Assembly (NCBI RefSeq): GCF_003576645.1 | Contig: NC_044923.1 | Location: forward strand, 17,005,587 to 17,069,586 | DNA length: 64,000 nt | Source: Ipomoea triloba | Taxonomy: Eukaryota; Streptophyta; Magnoliopsida; Solanales; Convolvulaceae | Reading direction: 5' to 3' | Shown: in pieces, positions 43,283 through 56,550 of the stretch | Numbering within the stretch: the stretch's first letter is position 1 | Layout of the letters: each line of letters begins with the position of its first letter | Program-made: the position numbers and the translations under genes | Notes under the pieces: model-generated | Databases searched by the model: none | The model's input: only the letters and a program-made list of their open reading frames with translations | Told to the model about the DNA's origin: nothing

Positions 43283-46200
43283 TTACTGCTTGGCTGCTTT
43301 CCTCTTCTCGTTTATGGCTGCTCGTGTCTTGATGGGGTCTTTGGAGTTCACCTGCTCTAGATATTTGTCTGATACGTCCAGGTGAAGGTAATTGATAAAG
43401 GCTTCACCTATGAAACTGCCTTCAATCACCCCATCTCTCCACCATTCGATGCATTCCAGAAGATTAAGGCCGCTATGAAGAGTTAAGTTAGTTTTGGCAA
43501 GAAGACTTACTATGATTCCGTTGAGGTACTCGGTTGAGTCATCTTTGAACCCTGACTTGAAGTTTTTCATATATTGCTCATCTCTCTTCTCTTTGGCCGT
43601 TTGTTGTTCTTGCCTTTTTCTTCTCCTTTCTCTGTCTTCTTGTCTCCTTCTTTCCATTTCCAGTGTATGCTGGACCCTTAAGATTTCTGCTCTTTTCGCT
43701 TCCTCCAATTGTTTGCTTGTTGACTTTGGAACTTTTGGAGGGGGTCCAGCTGGTTCACTTGCTACCCTTTTCTTGCTAGTTGTTGATGTCCTTCCCTGAG
43801 TATTTTCCCCCTTGGTGGCATCATCGGCGCGGGAAAGGAGGGTGGACATGCCTTCGAAGAGTGCTTGAAGTTGGGCAGGCACTTGGTTCGACAGATCATC
43901 GAGTAGTGCTTTCATCACGTCCTGTCGAAGTTCACTGGAATACTGGAATGCTCGAAGCTTTGTTCGTAACTCAGCTAATTCAGCTCTCGCACTTTCAGCC
44001 TCTGCTCGAGCTACAGCAGCCTCATTTGCAGCTTTCCGTGCTGCATCCTCAGCCCATACTGCCTGTTCGAGAAGTTCTTCATGGCTGGCTTGAGATTCAC
44101 TTGTGCCAGCCGCAGGCATTGCAGCGTTGCGAACAATGGTCAGTATGCGCTCAATCTGAGCCATCTTCTGAGAGTGATCGGCCATGAATTGACGCACCTC
44201 GCCAATGAAAGCTTATTCGGCCTGTGGATCATAATCAGAAGTTGAAGGAGAAGAAGTACCTTGAGTCGGAGGGGACTTGGGTGCTTCCAGATTTCCACCC
44301 ATGACTTGCATTTGCGAGTCTACCTCTCGATTGAGTTTCTGAGGACCAGCAGGGACACTGGGATCAGAGTTCGAAGGTAGCTCCATATCAGGTGCTTCCC
44401 GGTTTCCACCTGAGGGATGGATCACTTCTTGCTCATCACCTCTCGAACCTGTGGCTTCAGCTTCAGCAACCGTTGGTATAGGATCAGCGAAATGAGAGAC
44501 TTCTGTATTGGACGCTTCCCGGTTTCCATCCAATGGAAGTTCCCCCTCAGCGTCACCTCTCGAACCAATGCTGGGAACTTGGTCATCTGCTGGTGGAGTT
44601 GGGGACGAAGTGTCGACAGGTGCTTCCCTGTTTCCACCTTCGATGGTCGCATCGTCCTCCTCAGTACCTCTCGAACCAGCAGGACTTGGGACATTCTGCT
44701 CTTGTTGCTCATCAGGTTGCGTCTCAGTCTGCTCAGGTGAGTCTGGAATCACCACAATTTCGGGAGCAGCTGGAGCACTCCATCTTTGTCTATCAACCAT
44801 CCTGGCAGCAAAGGTTGATGCTGTATCATCTGGTAGCAGGAATGGTGATGGCAGTTCCATCTCGATGGAAAAGCCTGGGAGTTGTAGCAACAGAATTTCA
44901 CCAGCAGTGGCAAGCCTGACATCTTCTTGAAATTTGGCTTCTGATTCACGGTCCATGTCAGGCTCGACTTCTTGTTCATCAGCAGCTATGCCCTTCCCTT
45001 TGTCAGACCGACCAAGATTCCTCCTGGTCACATGCATTTCATGGGCAAGACTTAGAAGTTCATTTGCTGGGATTTTAGATATTCCCAACCACTGGAGAGC
45101 AAACTGTTCTTCTGTCTCCATTTCTGCTGCTTGTGCCATCAGTTGGTGAAATGGACCTGTTCTCCAGTTAATCCATCTGAGTACCCTGGAGAAGTCATCG
45201 ATCATAGGTGCGGCTGTAACTCCCAACTGAGTAGTGACCTCTTCATCTCCACCATTCTGCCCATCAGACAGAATCTCTGTAGTAGAGATGGCTTCCATAG
45301 TCGGTTCATTTATCTCTCGAACCACCTCTCGTGGTTCCACAACATCTGTCTGTACTGGATCACTGATCCCAGTACCTTCAATCTCTCGAACCTCCTCTCG
45401 AGGCTCAACCACAGACTCACCAGCACCCTCAGCACCATTATCAGCATGTAGATCATCAGAGATAGCTCCTGACAGGGACCTGGTAGGGGGCACTCTCTCA
45501 ACCTCAGTGGCCAGTGTAGCCTGAGGTTCCCCCTGGGCTTGTGCCCTGTCCACAAATGGTTCTTGGGTTGCTGAAGGTGTTACCTCTCGAATCTGAGTGA
45601 TGGAGATGGTTTTGGCTTTCTTAGCCCTCTTCGATAAGGTGATCCTCTTGATCAGGGTATCCAGAGGTTCATCATCAGAGTCCTTCTCCTTGGCTTGGGC
45701 TTTCCTTTTGCCCCTTCCTTTTGGCTGTGAGGGAGAATGTGCAACCCTAACACCTTTGGCCTTTGGGACTTGAGATTTCGTCCTACCCATATAGGTATTC
45801 CGATGAACCTCTCGCCCTTCCCTCAGTTCTAATCCCTTCAAACTTAAAATGTATTGAACAACAAAACCGAAACCAACCTTTTTACTGATCGTCAGGTTGG
45901 TGTTGGAGACTGAGCTTTGCACCTGTTGTTGGATGAAATTGAAGATAATATGGGCCCAGTCCATTTTGTTGTTGTTCCAAATAGCGTGGAGGATTTTGAG
46001 GATGTCCAGATTGATTTCGTCAGTTCCAGACACCTTGCCGAGCACGAATTTCATGATAAGGTCGGCAGCAAGAGCAAACCTCTCCTTTAGGTGGAACTTG
46101 CGGAGGGCAGAGGATGCTCTGGGCGGTGCAGTTTCCAGTCGGATTTTGTCCCAAAAAGCTTGCTTGTCCAAGTTATAATCCGAGAGGTGCTGGACTGCTT

Positions 46201-46555
46201 CCTCCGACGTCACGAAGTCGAATGCCGCTCTGATGTCACCTACAGAGGTTGTGATGTCAATTTCATTGAAGCGGATTTCAATCTCGCCCTTCGTGACCTT
46301 AGCATTCGCGAACCATTCTGTGAAGTCGAGGTCGTGAACGGTTCGGTAGTCGTGCGTCATGTATTTCATCAGTCCTGCCTTCTCAAACTTCTTCAGGACT
46401 TTCTCCGCCATCTTTGGATTTGACGAGTGGGTGATGAAGCCGTTTTTGTCAAGGATACTCCCCGCCTTGACTTGTTTGATCTGAGTGCGAATGTGTCGCA
46501 ACTCCCTCTGGTATGCGTCGGAAGATGAGGTTGAGGTGGAGGATTCGGACGCCAT
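43283..46555 (-). pseudogene. Extra 3' ORF of the Copia element (env-like position), one in-frame stop
   Basis: One reading frame runs from ATG at 46555 to 43283, interrupted once by TAA at 44213-44215; the rest stays open on both sides (780 codons before, about 309 after). The N-terminal 250 residues (KMAEKVLKKFEKAGLMKY ... AADLIMKFVLGKV) form a folded-looking domain found in many plant retrotransposon third ORFs. A long acidic Pro/Glu/Thr-rich linker follows. The C-terminal part is a coiled coil (AARKAANEAAVARAEAESAR, then ERRRQEDRERRRKRQEQQ). In SIRE elements this position holds the so-called envelope-like ORF, but I see no convincing signal peptide or membrane anchor. Function unknown. 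Confidence 0.6.
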
Positions 46556-48285
46556 TGTTGAAAGATTTGAGGTTTTGGAGGGAATGTATACAGTGTTTAG
46601 GATTTGGGGATTTTGGGTGTTCGGTTTGAGCTTGAATCCGGGTGAGGAAGAAGGATTTGGCTTTTATATCATGTGGATTCGGGTTGGATATATGGGTAGG
46701 GTTTAGAGCTTGACCCGAAAAAGGATCCCGGTTAATTTTAAAAGAGGTGAAAAGTCAGAAACACCCCTGATAACGGTCAACATATAAGATAAGGTAAGGG
46801 TATTTTGGTAAGGTATAAGACGGTTTTGGATACAAGGTGGTGGGATATTAAAAAGGTGATATCTATATAAGCATGCTCCCACTCATCAAGATAATGCCTT
46901 TAATTACGAAAAACCGTCTGTAACCAAAGACCACGTGGCTAACATTAATGTCCAAAGTTAACCGTTCCACATATATCCGTTGAGCTTATCAGTTTCACCT
47001 CTCGAAGGTGAACTGTCTTCCAAATGAGTTTAAGGATCTTCCCCCTGAGTGATTGATCCCTAAACCTCCTTATTCCTCCGTCTTGATCTAGTTAAGGATC
47101 TTCCCCCTGAGTGATTGATCCCTAACCCTCCTTATTCCTCCATTCAGAGATACATAGATAGTCAGTTTGGTATCTTTCGAAGTGATCTCTCGAACTACCC
47201 TTCTTCGAGACATGACGTGTGACACCCCAACCTCACACAGGCTGAGATAGCTAAGACTTAACATAAAAGCTGCCAATCTCAACCAACAAACCAAACATAG
47301 CGGAAGCGAATTTAAAACTTAAGGGCGTCATGCCACATCTAGGTATAAANCTCCCCGCCTTGACTTGTTTGATCTGAGTGCGAATGTGTCGCAACTCCCT
47401 CTGGTATGCGTCGGAAGATGAGGTTGAGGTGGAGGATTCGGACGCCATTGTTGAAAGATTTGAGGTTTTGGAGGGAATGTATACAGTGTTTAGGATTTGG
47501 GGATTTTGGGTGTTCGGTTTGAGCTTGAATCCGGGTGAGGAAGAAGGATTTGGCTTTTATATCATGTGGATTCGGGTTGGATATATGGGTAGGGTTTAGA
47601 GCTTGACCCGAAAAAGGATCCCGGTTAATTTTAAAAGAGGTGAAAAGTCAGAAACACCCCTGATAACGGTCAACATATAAGATAAGGTAAGGGTATTTTG
47701 GTAAGGTATAAGACGGTTTTGGATACAAGGTGGTGGGATATTAAAAAGGTGATATCTATATAAGCATGCTCCCACTCATCAAGATAATGCCTTTAATTAC
47801 GAAAAACCGTCTGTAACCAAAGACCACGTGGCTAACATTAATGTCCAAAGTTAACCGTTCCACATATATCCGTTGAGCTTATCAGTTTCACCTCTCGAAG
47901 GTGAACTGTCTTCCAAATGAGTTTAAGGATCTTCCCCCTGAGTGATTGATCCCTAAACCTCCTTATTCCTCCGTCTTGATCTAGTTAAGGATCTTCCCCC
48001 TGAGTGATTGATCCCTAACCCTCCTTATTCCTCCATTCAGAGATACATAGATAGTCAGTTTGGTATCTTTCGAAGTGATCTCTCGAACTACCCTTCTTCG
48101 AGACATGACGTGTGACACCCCAACCTCACACAGGCTGAGATAGCTAAGACTTAACATAAAAGCTGCCAATCTCAACCAACAAACCAAACATAGCGGAAGC
48201 GAATTTACCAATCTCAACCAACAAACCAAACATAGCGGAAGCGAATTTAAAACTTAAGGGCGTCATGCCACATCTAGGTATAAAC
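46458..48285. repeat. 0.9-kb direct duplication around a single N (assembly join)
   Basis: 46458-47349 and 47351 to about 48285 are near-identical, separated by N at 47350. It includes the start of the 3' ORF and the left boundary of the Gypsy-like insertion (tgacg then tgtgacacccc at 47213-47228 and again at 48106-48121). Small perfect tandem repeats just after it (48208-48244, 48262-48350, 48335-48425) may also be join artefacts. Confidence 0.85.
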
Positions 48286-50912
48286 ACAGCCTAGATGCAC
48301 AGGCTAATGCCACATCTAGGTATAAACACAGCCTAGATGCACAGGCTAATCATAAAACGAACTAAACTGTCATAGATATCAAACAGGCTAATCATAAAAC
48401 GAACTAAACTGTCATAGATATCAAACCAAGGTAAAATCCTCAAGTCATAATCCACAAGTACCCAAATCACTAATCAAGAGTTATAAAGTCTCAAATGGCT
48501 CACAGGCCAAAGCATAAATCTAAAAACATAACCACTATCTAAGCCTCCTCAGACGGGTATATCTCTATCGCGCTCACGCAAAGGCTTTAAGGCGAACCTG
48601 GAAAACATACAAAGAACCATTAGCAAAAGACTGCTAAGTAACCACCATTCACACCCGCAAGGAAGTATAGATATACACATAAGTTTGTAAATAGGTTTAC
48701 ACACCCATATAGAATATAAACACCAACGAACTGTTCAATAGTTCAAAACAGATACTCAACAACGATAAGCTGAACGAATCATAAACCAAGACTCAGTCAA
48801 TCAAAGTCAATACCCAATAACGAGAGTACAATGCAACGAATCCATAACGAGATACCAACTGAACAACAATCATACAGAATCCAACCAATCATAACCAAGA
48901 ATAACAAGGTATCAACCGAATAAACAAGGGAACTCACGAATATATCAACCAAGAAAGGAATCCCAACTCCAACCTCCAAACCCTCATACCAACCATCATA
49001 CCAAGTCAACCCACAGTCAGAAGTCAGAAGTCAAGAGTCACGAGTCAAACAGGGGTGATGAGCCCAATCACAGGGACCGAAGTCCAATCACAGGGACCGT
49101 AGTCCAATCACAGGGACCGACAGTCCAATCACAGGGACCGAAGTCCAATCACAGGGGTAATCAACCCAATCACAGGGACCGAAGTCCAAAGTCAGAAGTC
49201 AATAGTAGCACAGTCAATAGTAGCACAGTCAATAGTAGCCAACAACCACCAACAACCTCAACCAAACCACCATCACAACCTCATACTCCAACATCACTCA
49301 AAGCAACCAAAACAAAGTGTTCATCTCAAATATGAACACAAACCAACTCCCAGATAATGAATCAAAGGATCAATAGATCAAGAATACCAAAAATGGAAAC
49401 CAAAGACATGAATCAATACTCCAAACTATGGTATCAAATACCCAATAAATGACATGAATAAATACTCCAAAGACATGGTAAAATACCCAACAAAACAATC
49501 CAACAATAATCAGAACAAAGGAGAACAACAGACAACAACAACAGCGAAACTGCTCACTGGAAATCAATTCCCAGTGGCCTAACGGAACACCGCAACGGAG
49601 CACACCTCTCCGCCGACCTCCTCCGCAAAGAGGAGACGGTCTCCCTCAACGGGCCTCTCCCCTCCGCCCGACACCACCGTCGCCACCTTGCGGATCGCCC
49701 TCGCGGGTTACATTGTGCCGTCCGGGTCTTCCGCAAGGCTAACCCAATTTCCAGATTCCAGAACCGAGAACAGACATGAACAAATCCAACTTCCAGAATA
49801 CAAAATCAGACCAAATACACTCACATTTCATCCAATTTAGAGTCCAAAAATAAGGAAATCCATAACATCATTGATCATACAACACAAGGCAAAAGATCAA
49901 GATGAAAACCAACAAAATACATCCAAGAAATAGGCTAACAACAAGAATTTTCAGGATTTCCAACACCAAGAACATCATATATAGAATAGGTGAACAAAAT
50001 AGATTTTGATGGACATAGTGGTTACCTCAAAGAGCTTTNCAGACATGAACAAATCCAACTTCCAGAATACAAAATCAGACCAAATACACTCACATTTCAT
50101 CCAATTTAGAGTCCAAAAATAAGGAAATCCATAACATCATTGATCATACAACACAAGGCAAAAGATCAAGATGAAAACCAACAAAATACATCCAAGAAAT
50201 AGGCTAACAACAAGAATTTTCAGGATTTCCAACACCAAGAACATCATATATAGAATAAGTGAACAAAATAGATTTTGATGGACATAGTGGTTACCTCAAA
50301 GAGCTTTTCCTATTCCAACAAGCCTTTTGCTAGCTCACAAAGCCCCACCTTCACCTTGATCATCTTTTTCCCAAAGAACCCCAAAAGAACACTTATAAGA
50401 TTATGTAAAAAGACTATCTAAAACACAAAATGCAAGATGGATTCTAGGATAGATGCACTTACCCACTCCCAACCAAGCTTAAAAGAGCAACCTTTACTTG
50501 AAATCTTGTAGGGNNNNNNNNNNNNNNNNNNNNNNNNNNNNNNNNNNNNNNNNNNNNNNNNNNNNNNNNNNNNNNNNNNNNNNNNNNNNNNNNNNNNNNN
50601 NNNNNNNNNNNNNNNNNNNNNNNNNNNNNNNNNNNNNNNNNNNNNNNNNNNNNNNNNNNNNNNNNNNNNNNNNNNNNNNNNNNNNNNNNNNNNNNNNNNN
50701 NNNNNNNNNNNNNNNNNNNNNNNNNNNNNNNNNNNNNNNNNNNNNNNNNNNNNNNNNNNNNNNNNNNNNNNNNNNNNNNNNNNNNNNNNNNNNNNNNNNN
50801 NNNNNNNNNNNNNNNNNNNNNNNNNNNNNNNNNNNNNNNNNNNNNNNNNNNNNNNNNNNNNNNNNAATTAATTATCGAACGAAAGGCTTGAACGAATTTA
50901 CGGGGTGTTACA
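48111..50912 (-). repeat. 3' LTR of the Gypsy-like element
   Basis: It runs from tgtgacacccc to ggggtgttaca and includes a 352-N gap and a 268-bp join duplication (49771-50038 and 50040-50307, N at 50039). A tandem repeat of about 21 bp (agtccaatcacagggaccga, six copies) lies at 49062-49189. 49560-49740 is locally GC-rich. Confidence 0.7.
50514..50865. other. Assembly gap, 352 N
   Basis: Unknown bases inside the 3' LTR of the Gypsy-like element. No reading frame across it is meaningful. Confidence 1.
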
Positions 50913-51356
50913 CTCTATCCCCCTTAAAAGGAGCTTCGTCCCCGAAGCTCAAAGCTCACAGGAACTTGAAACAGAACGATTCAAAGGAACAAAGATTCAA
51001 CGGAAGACTGAAAAGAGAACGATTGCTCAACTAGTCCTAAACTCAAAAACATACTAACACGCAACTAAGCTCAAGCACATACTACACCTCTAACATTCTA
51101 AACTTATAACCTTCCCAACCCAAACTAGTATGCAAGAACTAAACTAGCTACTTACTTAGGTAAAAAGGATTCCTAACAAAGATCTAACATATGCACGGAA
51201 GCTATCAACTGAACTGGGTGACCTCCTCATGCCGAACTGCTTGGAACTGATTTCTCATCACATCCCCCATATCCAAGGTCGCTCCTTTGGCCACGTGGTT
51301 GGATCACACCGCCTTCACGGACTTCATTGCTTGCCGGTGCACTTCTCTTGACTGGG

Positions 51357-51497
51357 NNNNNNNNNNNNNNNNNNNNNNNNNNNNNNNNNNNNNNNNNNNN
51401 NNNNNNNNNNNNNNNNNNNNNNNNNNNNNNNNNNNNNNNNNNNNNNNNNNNNNNNNNNNNNNNNNNNNNNNNNNNNNNNNNNNNNNNNNNNNNNNNN
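51357..51497. other. Assembly gap, 141 N
   Basis: Unknown bases in the internal region of the Gypsy-like element. Confidence 1.
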
Positions 51498-54400
51498 TTT
51501 TCCGATGACACATGTAGACGCTACGATCTTAGGGTCACTTGATTTACCAAATCTTCCCAACTGAACGGGCTGCTACACTTCTTTGCTTTAACCTTTTGAC
51601 AGCTTAGGCGAACTCCATTTCTTGAAAGATCCAACTCAGAACCATCCCATAAGGATAATTCGTATTGGGGACAGAAGGTTAAAACTAGTACAGTAGTATA
51701 TGGAGGAAAACATTTATAGAAGGCATGCTCATTAAGAAAAACGTTGACCCAACAAGGAAAGAGAATGAAAGGTTTAAGGTGTAAGGTTTAAGAACAGTCG
51801 TTGATTAAGAATAGAATCAAGAGTTATCAAGGTTGCGACTTAGGGAATGCGGTTGTCACCTTGCACAAGGTATCTTCAAGAAGCACACAAGGTCAACGTT
51901 CGAGAGTTGGAAATGATTTTTGCAATAAAAGGGATGTCAAGTTCTTTAAGGAAAGGGAATGAACCCGGCTTCGAAAGAAGATAAGAATAACTAGGTTCAA
52001 AGAGGCCAAAAGAATTTCTCAACTTAATGTGAGTATCGAGTCCTTTTCAACAATAGAAAACCAATGAGAAGTACTTGGCTTTGAGAAAATATAGGAACGA
52101 GATTGAAAACGCGGAAAGAGTTTTACAACGATAGGGTATCCAGCTTATTCAAGGAAAAGGAGGGAATCAGGTTCCAAGAAGAATTAGGAATGAGGTTTGA
52201 AAAGACATAAGTGATTTTCAACGATAGGGTATGCAATTTTCCAAAGGAAAGAAAGAAATTCAATCTTGAAAGGAGGTAAGAATGAGACTTAAGATAAACT
52301 GAAGGGACGTCTCCACGAAAGGATATACAATTTCCAAGGGAACGAGAGAAATTCGGTTTCAAGGGACGATAGCAATGAGGTCTAGAATCAATAGGAGGGA
52401 TGTTTCAGCAAAAGGCATTTGGAGTCTCAAGAAACAAAGAAGAATTTAGTTTCCCACAAGAGATGTGAATAATGATTAGAACGTATAGAAGGGATTTCTC
52501 AACAAAAGGATAATTGGGATTTCAAGGATGAAAGAGGAATTCAGATTTAAGAAGAATAAGGAGTTTCTCAACTCTAAGCAGTTTCCACAGCTTGACGATT
52601 TGACCATGATACTCTGACCGATTGACGGATCTTGACCTTGCTTCCTACGCAACGTGGGTCTACAGTTCGGATAAGCTCTGCTTCGTAAGGTACGACACGC
52701 ACAACCTTTGCCACCCCAGGAGAAGTCGAAGGCGATGGATTGCTAAAGACTGATTGGTGCAGAACGAGGGATTCCTGAGGAAGCTTCATGAAAAGGTAGG
52801 TTCAACTAGGGAGGTATCGCCTGATCTTGAAAGGAGATTCGCCTATGATTACTGGTGATCTTGAAGACCAGGTTTACTTTCTTGTACTTTGAAACATCGA
52901 GGTCCTAAGGCCGACGTAACGCGTGCATCTTCTTTAGCATGAAGAATTCTTGCTCCTTTTGATCGTTCAGGGTTCTACGAGAAGTCCTTTATTTATTCGA
53001 TTGGCAATCTTCGTCGTAAGATGGTTCGGTCAAGTGTTGGTGTTCTTCTTGCGATTCTTGCAGGTCAATAGCACGAACACGTATCAACTTGTTTCTCCAC
53101 TCTTCATTGGTTCTTCTTGTTGGTCATCTGGGGTAGTGAAACGTAGCTCTCAACTTTAATCTTTACGTTTAACACGATCAAGGGCGCCTTTGCTTACTTG
53201 CTCGGTAGATTAAGTCTTCTACGGAACTTCATTAGCACTACGGTCCAACTCCACTTAGGAAAATTCGGGGATTGAGCTAGCCTTAGGATTCACTTCGGTT
53301 GGTCTTGATCTTTGGACGTTTCGGTCTTCTACTAGCTTGCNCAACTTTTTCCGATGACACATGTAGACGCTACGATCTTAGGGTCACTTGATTTACCAAA
53401 TCTTCCCAACTGAACGGGCTGCTACACTTCTTTGCTTTAACCTTTTGACAGCTTAGGCGAACTCCATTTCTTGAAAGATCCAACTCAGAACCATCCCATA
53501 AGGATAATTCGTATTGGGGACAGAAGGTTAAAACTAGTACAGTAGTATATGGAGGAAAACATTTATAGAAGGCATGCTCATTAAGAAAAACGTTGACCCA
53601 ACAAGGAAAGAGAATGAAAGGTTTAAGGTGTAAGGTTTAAGAACAGTCGTTGATTAAGAATAGAATCAAGAGTTATCAAGGTTGCGACTTAGGGAATGCG
53701 GTTGTCACCTTGCACAAGGTATCTTCAAGAAGCACACAAGGTCAACGTTCGAGAGTTGGAAATGATTTTTGCAATAAAAGGGATGTCAAGTTCTTTAAGG
53801 AAAGGGAATGAACCCGGCTTCGAAAGAAGATAAGAATAACTAGGTTCAAAGAGGCCAAAAGAATTTCTCAACTTAATGTGAGTATCGAGTCCTTTTCAAC
53901 AATAGAAAACCAATGAGAAGTACTTGGCTTTGAGAAAATATAGGAACGAGATTGAAAACGCGGAAAGAGTTTTACAACGATAGGGTATCCAGCTTATTCA
54001 AGGAAAAGGAGGGAATCAGGTTCCAAGAAGAATTAGGAATGAGGTTTGAAAAGACATAAGTGATTTTCAACGATAGGGTATGCAATTTTCCAAAGGAAAG
54101 AAAGAAATTCAATCTTGAAAGGAGGTAAGAATGAGACTTAAGATAAACTGAAGGGACGTCTCCACGAAAGGATATACAATTTCCAAGGGAACGAGAGAAA
54201 TTCGGTTTCAAGGGACGATAGCAATGAGGTCTAGAATCAATAGGAGGGATGTTTCAGCAAAAGGCATTTGGAGTCTCAAGAAACAAAGAAGAATTTAGTT
54301 TCCCACAAGAGATGTGAATAATGATTAGAACGTATAGAAGGGATTTCTCAACAAAAGGATAATTGGGATTTCAAGGATGAAAGAGGAATTCAGATTTAAG

Positions 54401-55189
54401 AAGAATAAGGAGTTTCTCAACTCTAAGCAGTTTCCACAGCTTGACGATTTGACCATGATACTCTGACCGATTGACGGATCTTGACCTTGCTTCCTACGCA
54501 ACGTGGGTCTACAGTTCGGATAAGCTCTGCTTCGTAAGGTACGACACGCACAACCTTTGCCACCCCAGGAGAAGTCGAAGGCGATGGATTGCTAAAGACT
54601 GATTGGTGCAGAACGAGGGATTCCTGAGGAAGCTTCATGAAAAGGTAGGTTCAACTAGGGAGGTATCGCCTGATCTTGAAAGGAGATTCGCCTATGATTA
54701 CTGGTGATCTTGAAGACCAGGTTTACTTTCTTGTACTTTGAAACATCGAGGTCCTAAGGCCGACGTAACGCGTGCATCTTCTTTAGCATGAAGAATTCTT
54801 GCTCCTTTTGATCGTTCAGGGTTCTACGAGAAGTCCTTTATTTATTCGATTGGCAATCTTCGTCGTAAGATGGTTCGGTCAAGTGTTGGTGTTCTTCTTG
54901 CGATTCTTGCAGGTCAATAGCACGAACACGTATCAACTTGTTTCTCCACTCTTCATTGGTTCTTCTTGTTGGTCATCTGGGGTAGTGAAACGTAGCTCTC
55001 AACTTTAATCTTTACGTTTAACACGATCAAGGGCGCCTTTGCTTACTTGCTCGGTAGATTAAGTCTTCTACGGAACTTCATTAGCACTACGGTCCAACTC
55101 CACTTAGGAAAATTCGGGGATTGAGCTAGCCTTAGGATTCACTTCGGTTGGTCTTGATCTTTGGACGTTTCGGTCTTCTACTAGCTTGC
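51498..55189. repeat. 1.84-kb direct duplication around a single N (assembly join)
   Basis: 51498-53340 and 53347-55189 are identical as far as I compared them, with an N at 53341. The duplicated internal region contains loosely repeated units (aggaa-gaaatt-ggttt-aagg, about 100 bp) but no conserved retrotransposon domain. Confidence 0.85.
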
Positions 55190-55734
55190 TTAGCTACTCC
55201 TTAACTCTTTCTTGCCACCGAGGTTCCTTCCTTAAGCTCTTGCACAAGGAGTTACTCCCAAGGTGCACCGAATAGGTTGCACGGGGTTCACTTCACGGAG
55301 TCATACACCCCTTGCTTATGGCGTTTCTTCTTGTCTTTGGGGATCTTAAGCATCCAAGTTTCCCTTTCTATTTGACTTAGTCTTCTTTGCTTTGAAGGTT
55401 GCAACTTCTAACTTGTTCCTTCGTAGCCGCTTCAGGGGTAGGTAGGACTACCTTATGGTTCGCGAATCACGACCTTGTGTTATAATTCTTCATGCAACGT
55501 TAACTCCGAGTTTAGCTCGCACTAGACTCTTCATTGCTGATCCGGAAGCTTCTACTTGGCGTGCTTTAACTCTTCCTTGACGCGTTAGCACCCGCCACCG
55601 TCGTCCCCTCATAGCGGAGGGTCTTCGAGTCTTCAATCTTCGGCTCTAGTTGCTTTCTTCGTCTTGCATTAAACTTCAACTACACAGAACGTGTTCTTCA
55701 AGTCTTGAGGCTGTCAACGTGGATCTTGCAGACN

Positions 55735-55737
55735 GAA

Positions 55738-55779
<42 letters not shown>

Positions 55780-55872
55780 AATTGAAGGAATTAGCCCAAT
55801 TGGAATTAAATTAAATTGCCCAAGGAATTAATTATCGAACGAAAGGCTTGAACGAATTTACGGGGTGTTACA
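55735..55872 (-). repeat. Start of the 5' LTR of the Gypsy-like element, with (TA)n tract
   Basis: 55827-55872 is the same as 50866-50912 (aattaattatcgaacgaaag ... acggggtgttaca). A TA microsatellite lies at about 55747-55777. The remainder of this LTR is missing at the N at 55734. Confidence 0.7.
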
Positions 55873-56193
55873 TGACGTATCTCTCGAACTATCTTTCTTC
55901 GAGACATGACGTATCTCTCGAACTATCTTTCTTCGAGACGTGATGTATCTCTCGAACTACCCTTCGAACACAGATTGCGATAAGGAGATAATGTTGATTC
56001 ATCACAAGATATCACTTGGAACATTTCCTTAAGTTCATTTAGTGATTTCAGAAGACATTACATATGAATCAATATCCTATTAGATTCCATAGAAACTTTT
56101 GTTTGGCCTTGGACAGCTTAATAGGAATCTATCGTTAGAACAGGAACTAGCCATCTAAAGTCCTATTTATCCTAATAACAGAACTAGAGGTGG

Positions 56194-56550
56194 CTATTCC
56201 TTCTTGTTTTTCTCTCCGCTGCTGCCTTCCTCACAGGCTTCATCTCCCTTTCCCTTGGTTCTCCATTTGATTGAGGGAGGTCCTTTTCCAGAATGTGCAG
56301 CTGTAGGAGTCCCACTTGTGCAAGACTTTTCTCCTGACTTCAGTATCCCATCGTTGTGGATCTCCTCGCATTTGGGGATCCATTCACCTTGGATGGGAAT
56401 AGGATGCTTGGTTGGATTATCAGGAAGCTCCGCAATCTGTTCATCCTTCGTTAATTCTGGATAGTTTTCTCCTTGAAAATATTTGGACTTGGCCGCTGAT
56501 TTCCTTCCTCTATAAAAGAATGGTACATCCTCTTTTCTTTTCTTCTCCAT
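56194..56550 (-). CDS. Small ORF downstream of Copia RNase H, unknown
   Basis: A 118-codon frame, highly charged (MEKKRKEDVPFF ... EEGSSGEKNKKE), lies between RNase H and the Gypsy-like insertion point. It may be a leftover of a retrotransposon extra ORF. I recognise no domain, and it may not be a gene. Confidence 0.25.
   Translation of the reverse strand: MEKKRKEDVPFFYRGRKSAAKSKYFQGENYPELTKDEQIAELPDNPTKHPIPIQGEWIPKCEEIHNDGILKSGEKSCTSGTPTAAHSGKGPPSIKWRTKGKGDEACEEGSSGEKNKKE

Larger units (their letters stand above)
48111..55872 (-). mobile_element. Gypsy-like LTR element with no recognisable coding (LARD-like), inserted in the Copia
   Basis: Left end tgtgacaccccaacc (48111), right end acggggtgttaca (55872), with tgacg on both sides (48106-48110 and 55873-55877). 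An internal copy of the right end (cgaatttacggggtgttaca, ending 50912) is followed by cccccttaaaag, which on the minus strand is a polypurine tract, so 48111-50912 is the 3' LTR and the element is on the minus strand. The internal part (50913-55733) has no gag-pol domain that I can recognise. Two gaps and joins at 50039, 53341 and 55734 make the true length uncertain. Confidence 0.75.

Noticed and set aside
47251..47448. A second copy of the start of the extra ORF (MASESSTSTSSSDAYQ)
   Set aside because: It is the duplicated overlap at the N at 47350, and the frame runs through the N.
50498..51560. Reading frames running through the N blocks
   Set aside because: They consist mainly of unknown bases and have no meaning.
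51498..55189. Possible repeated gene pairs (71 and 79 residue frames, each twice)
   Set aside because: They are duplicated by an assembly join and show no domain.
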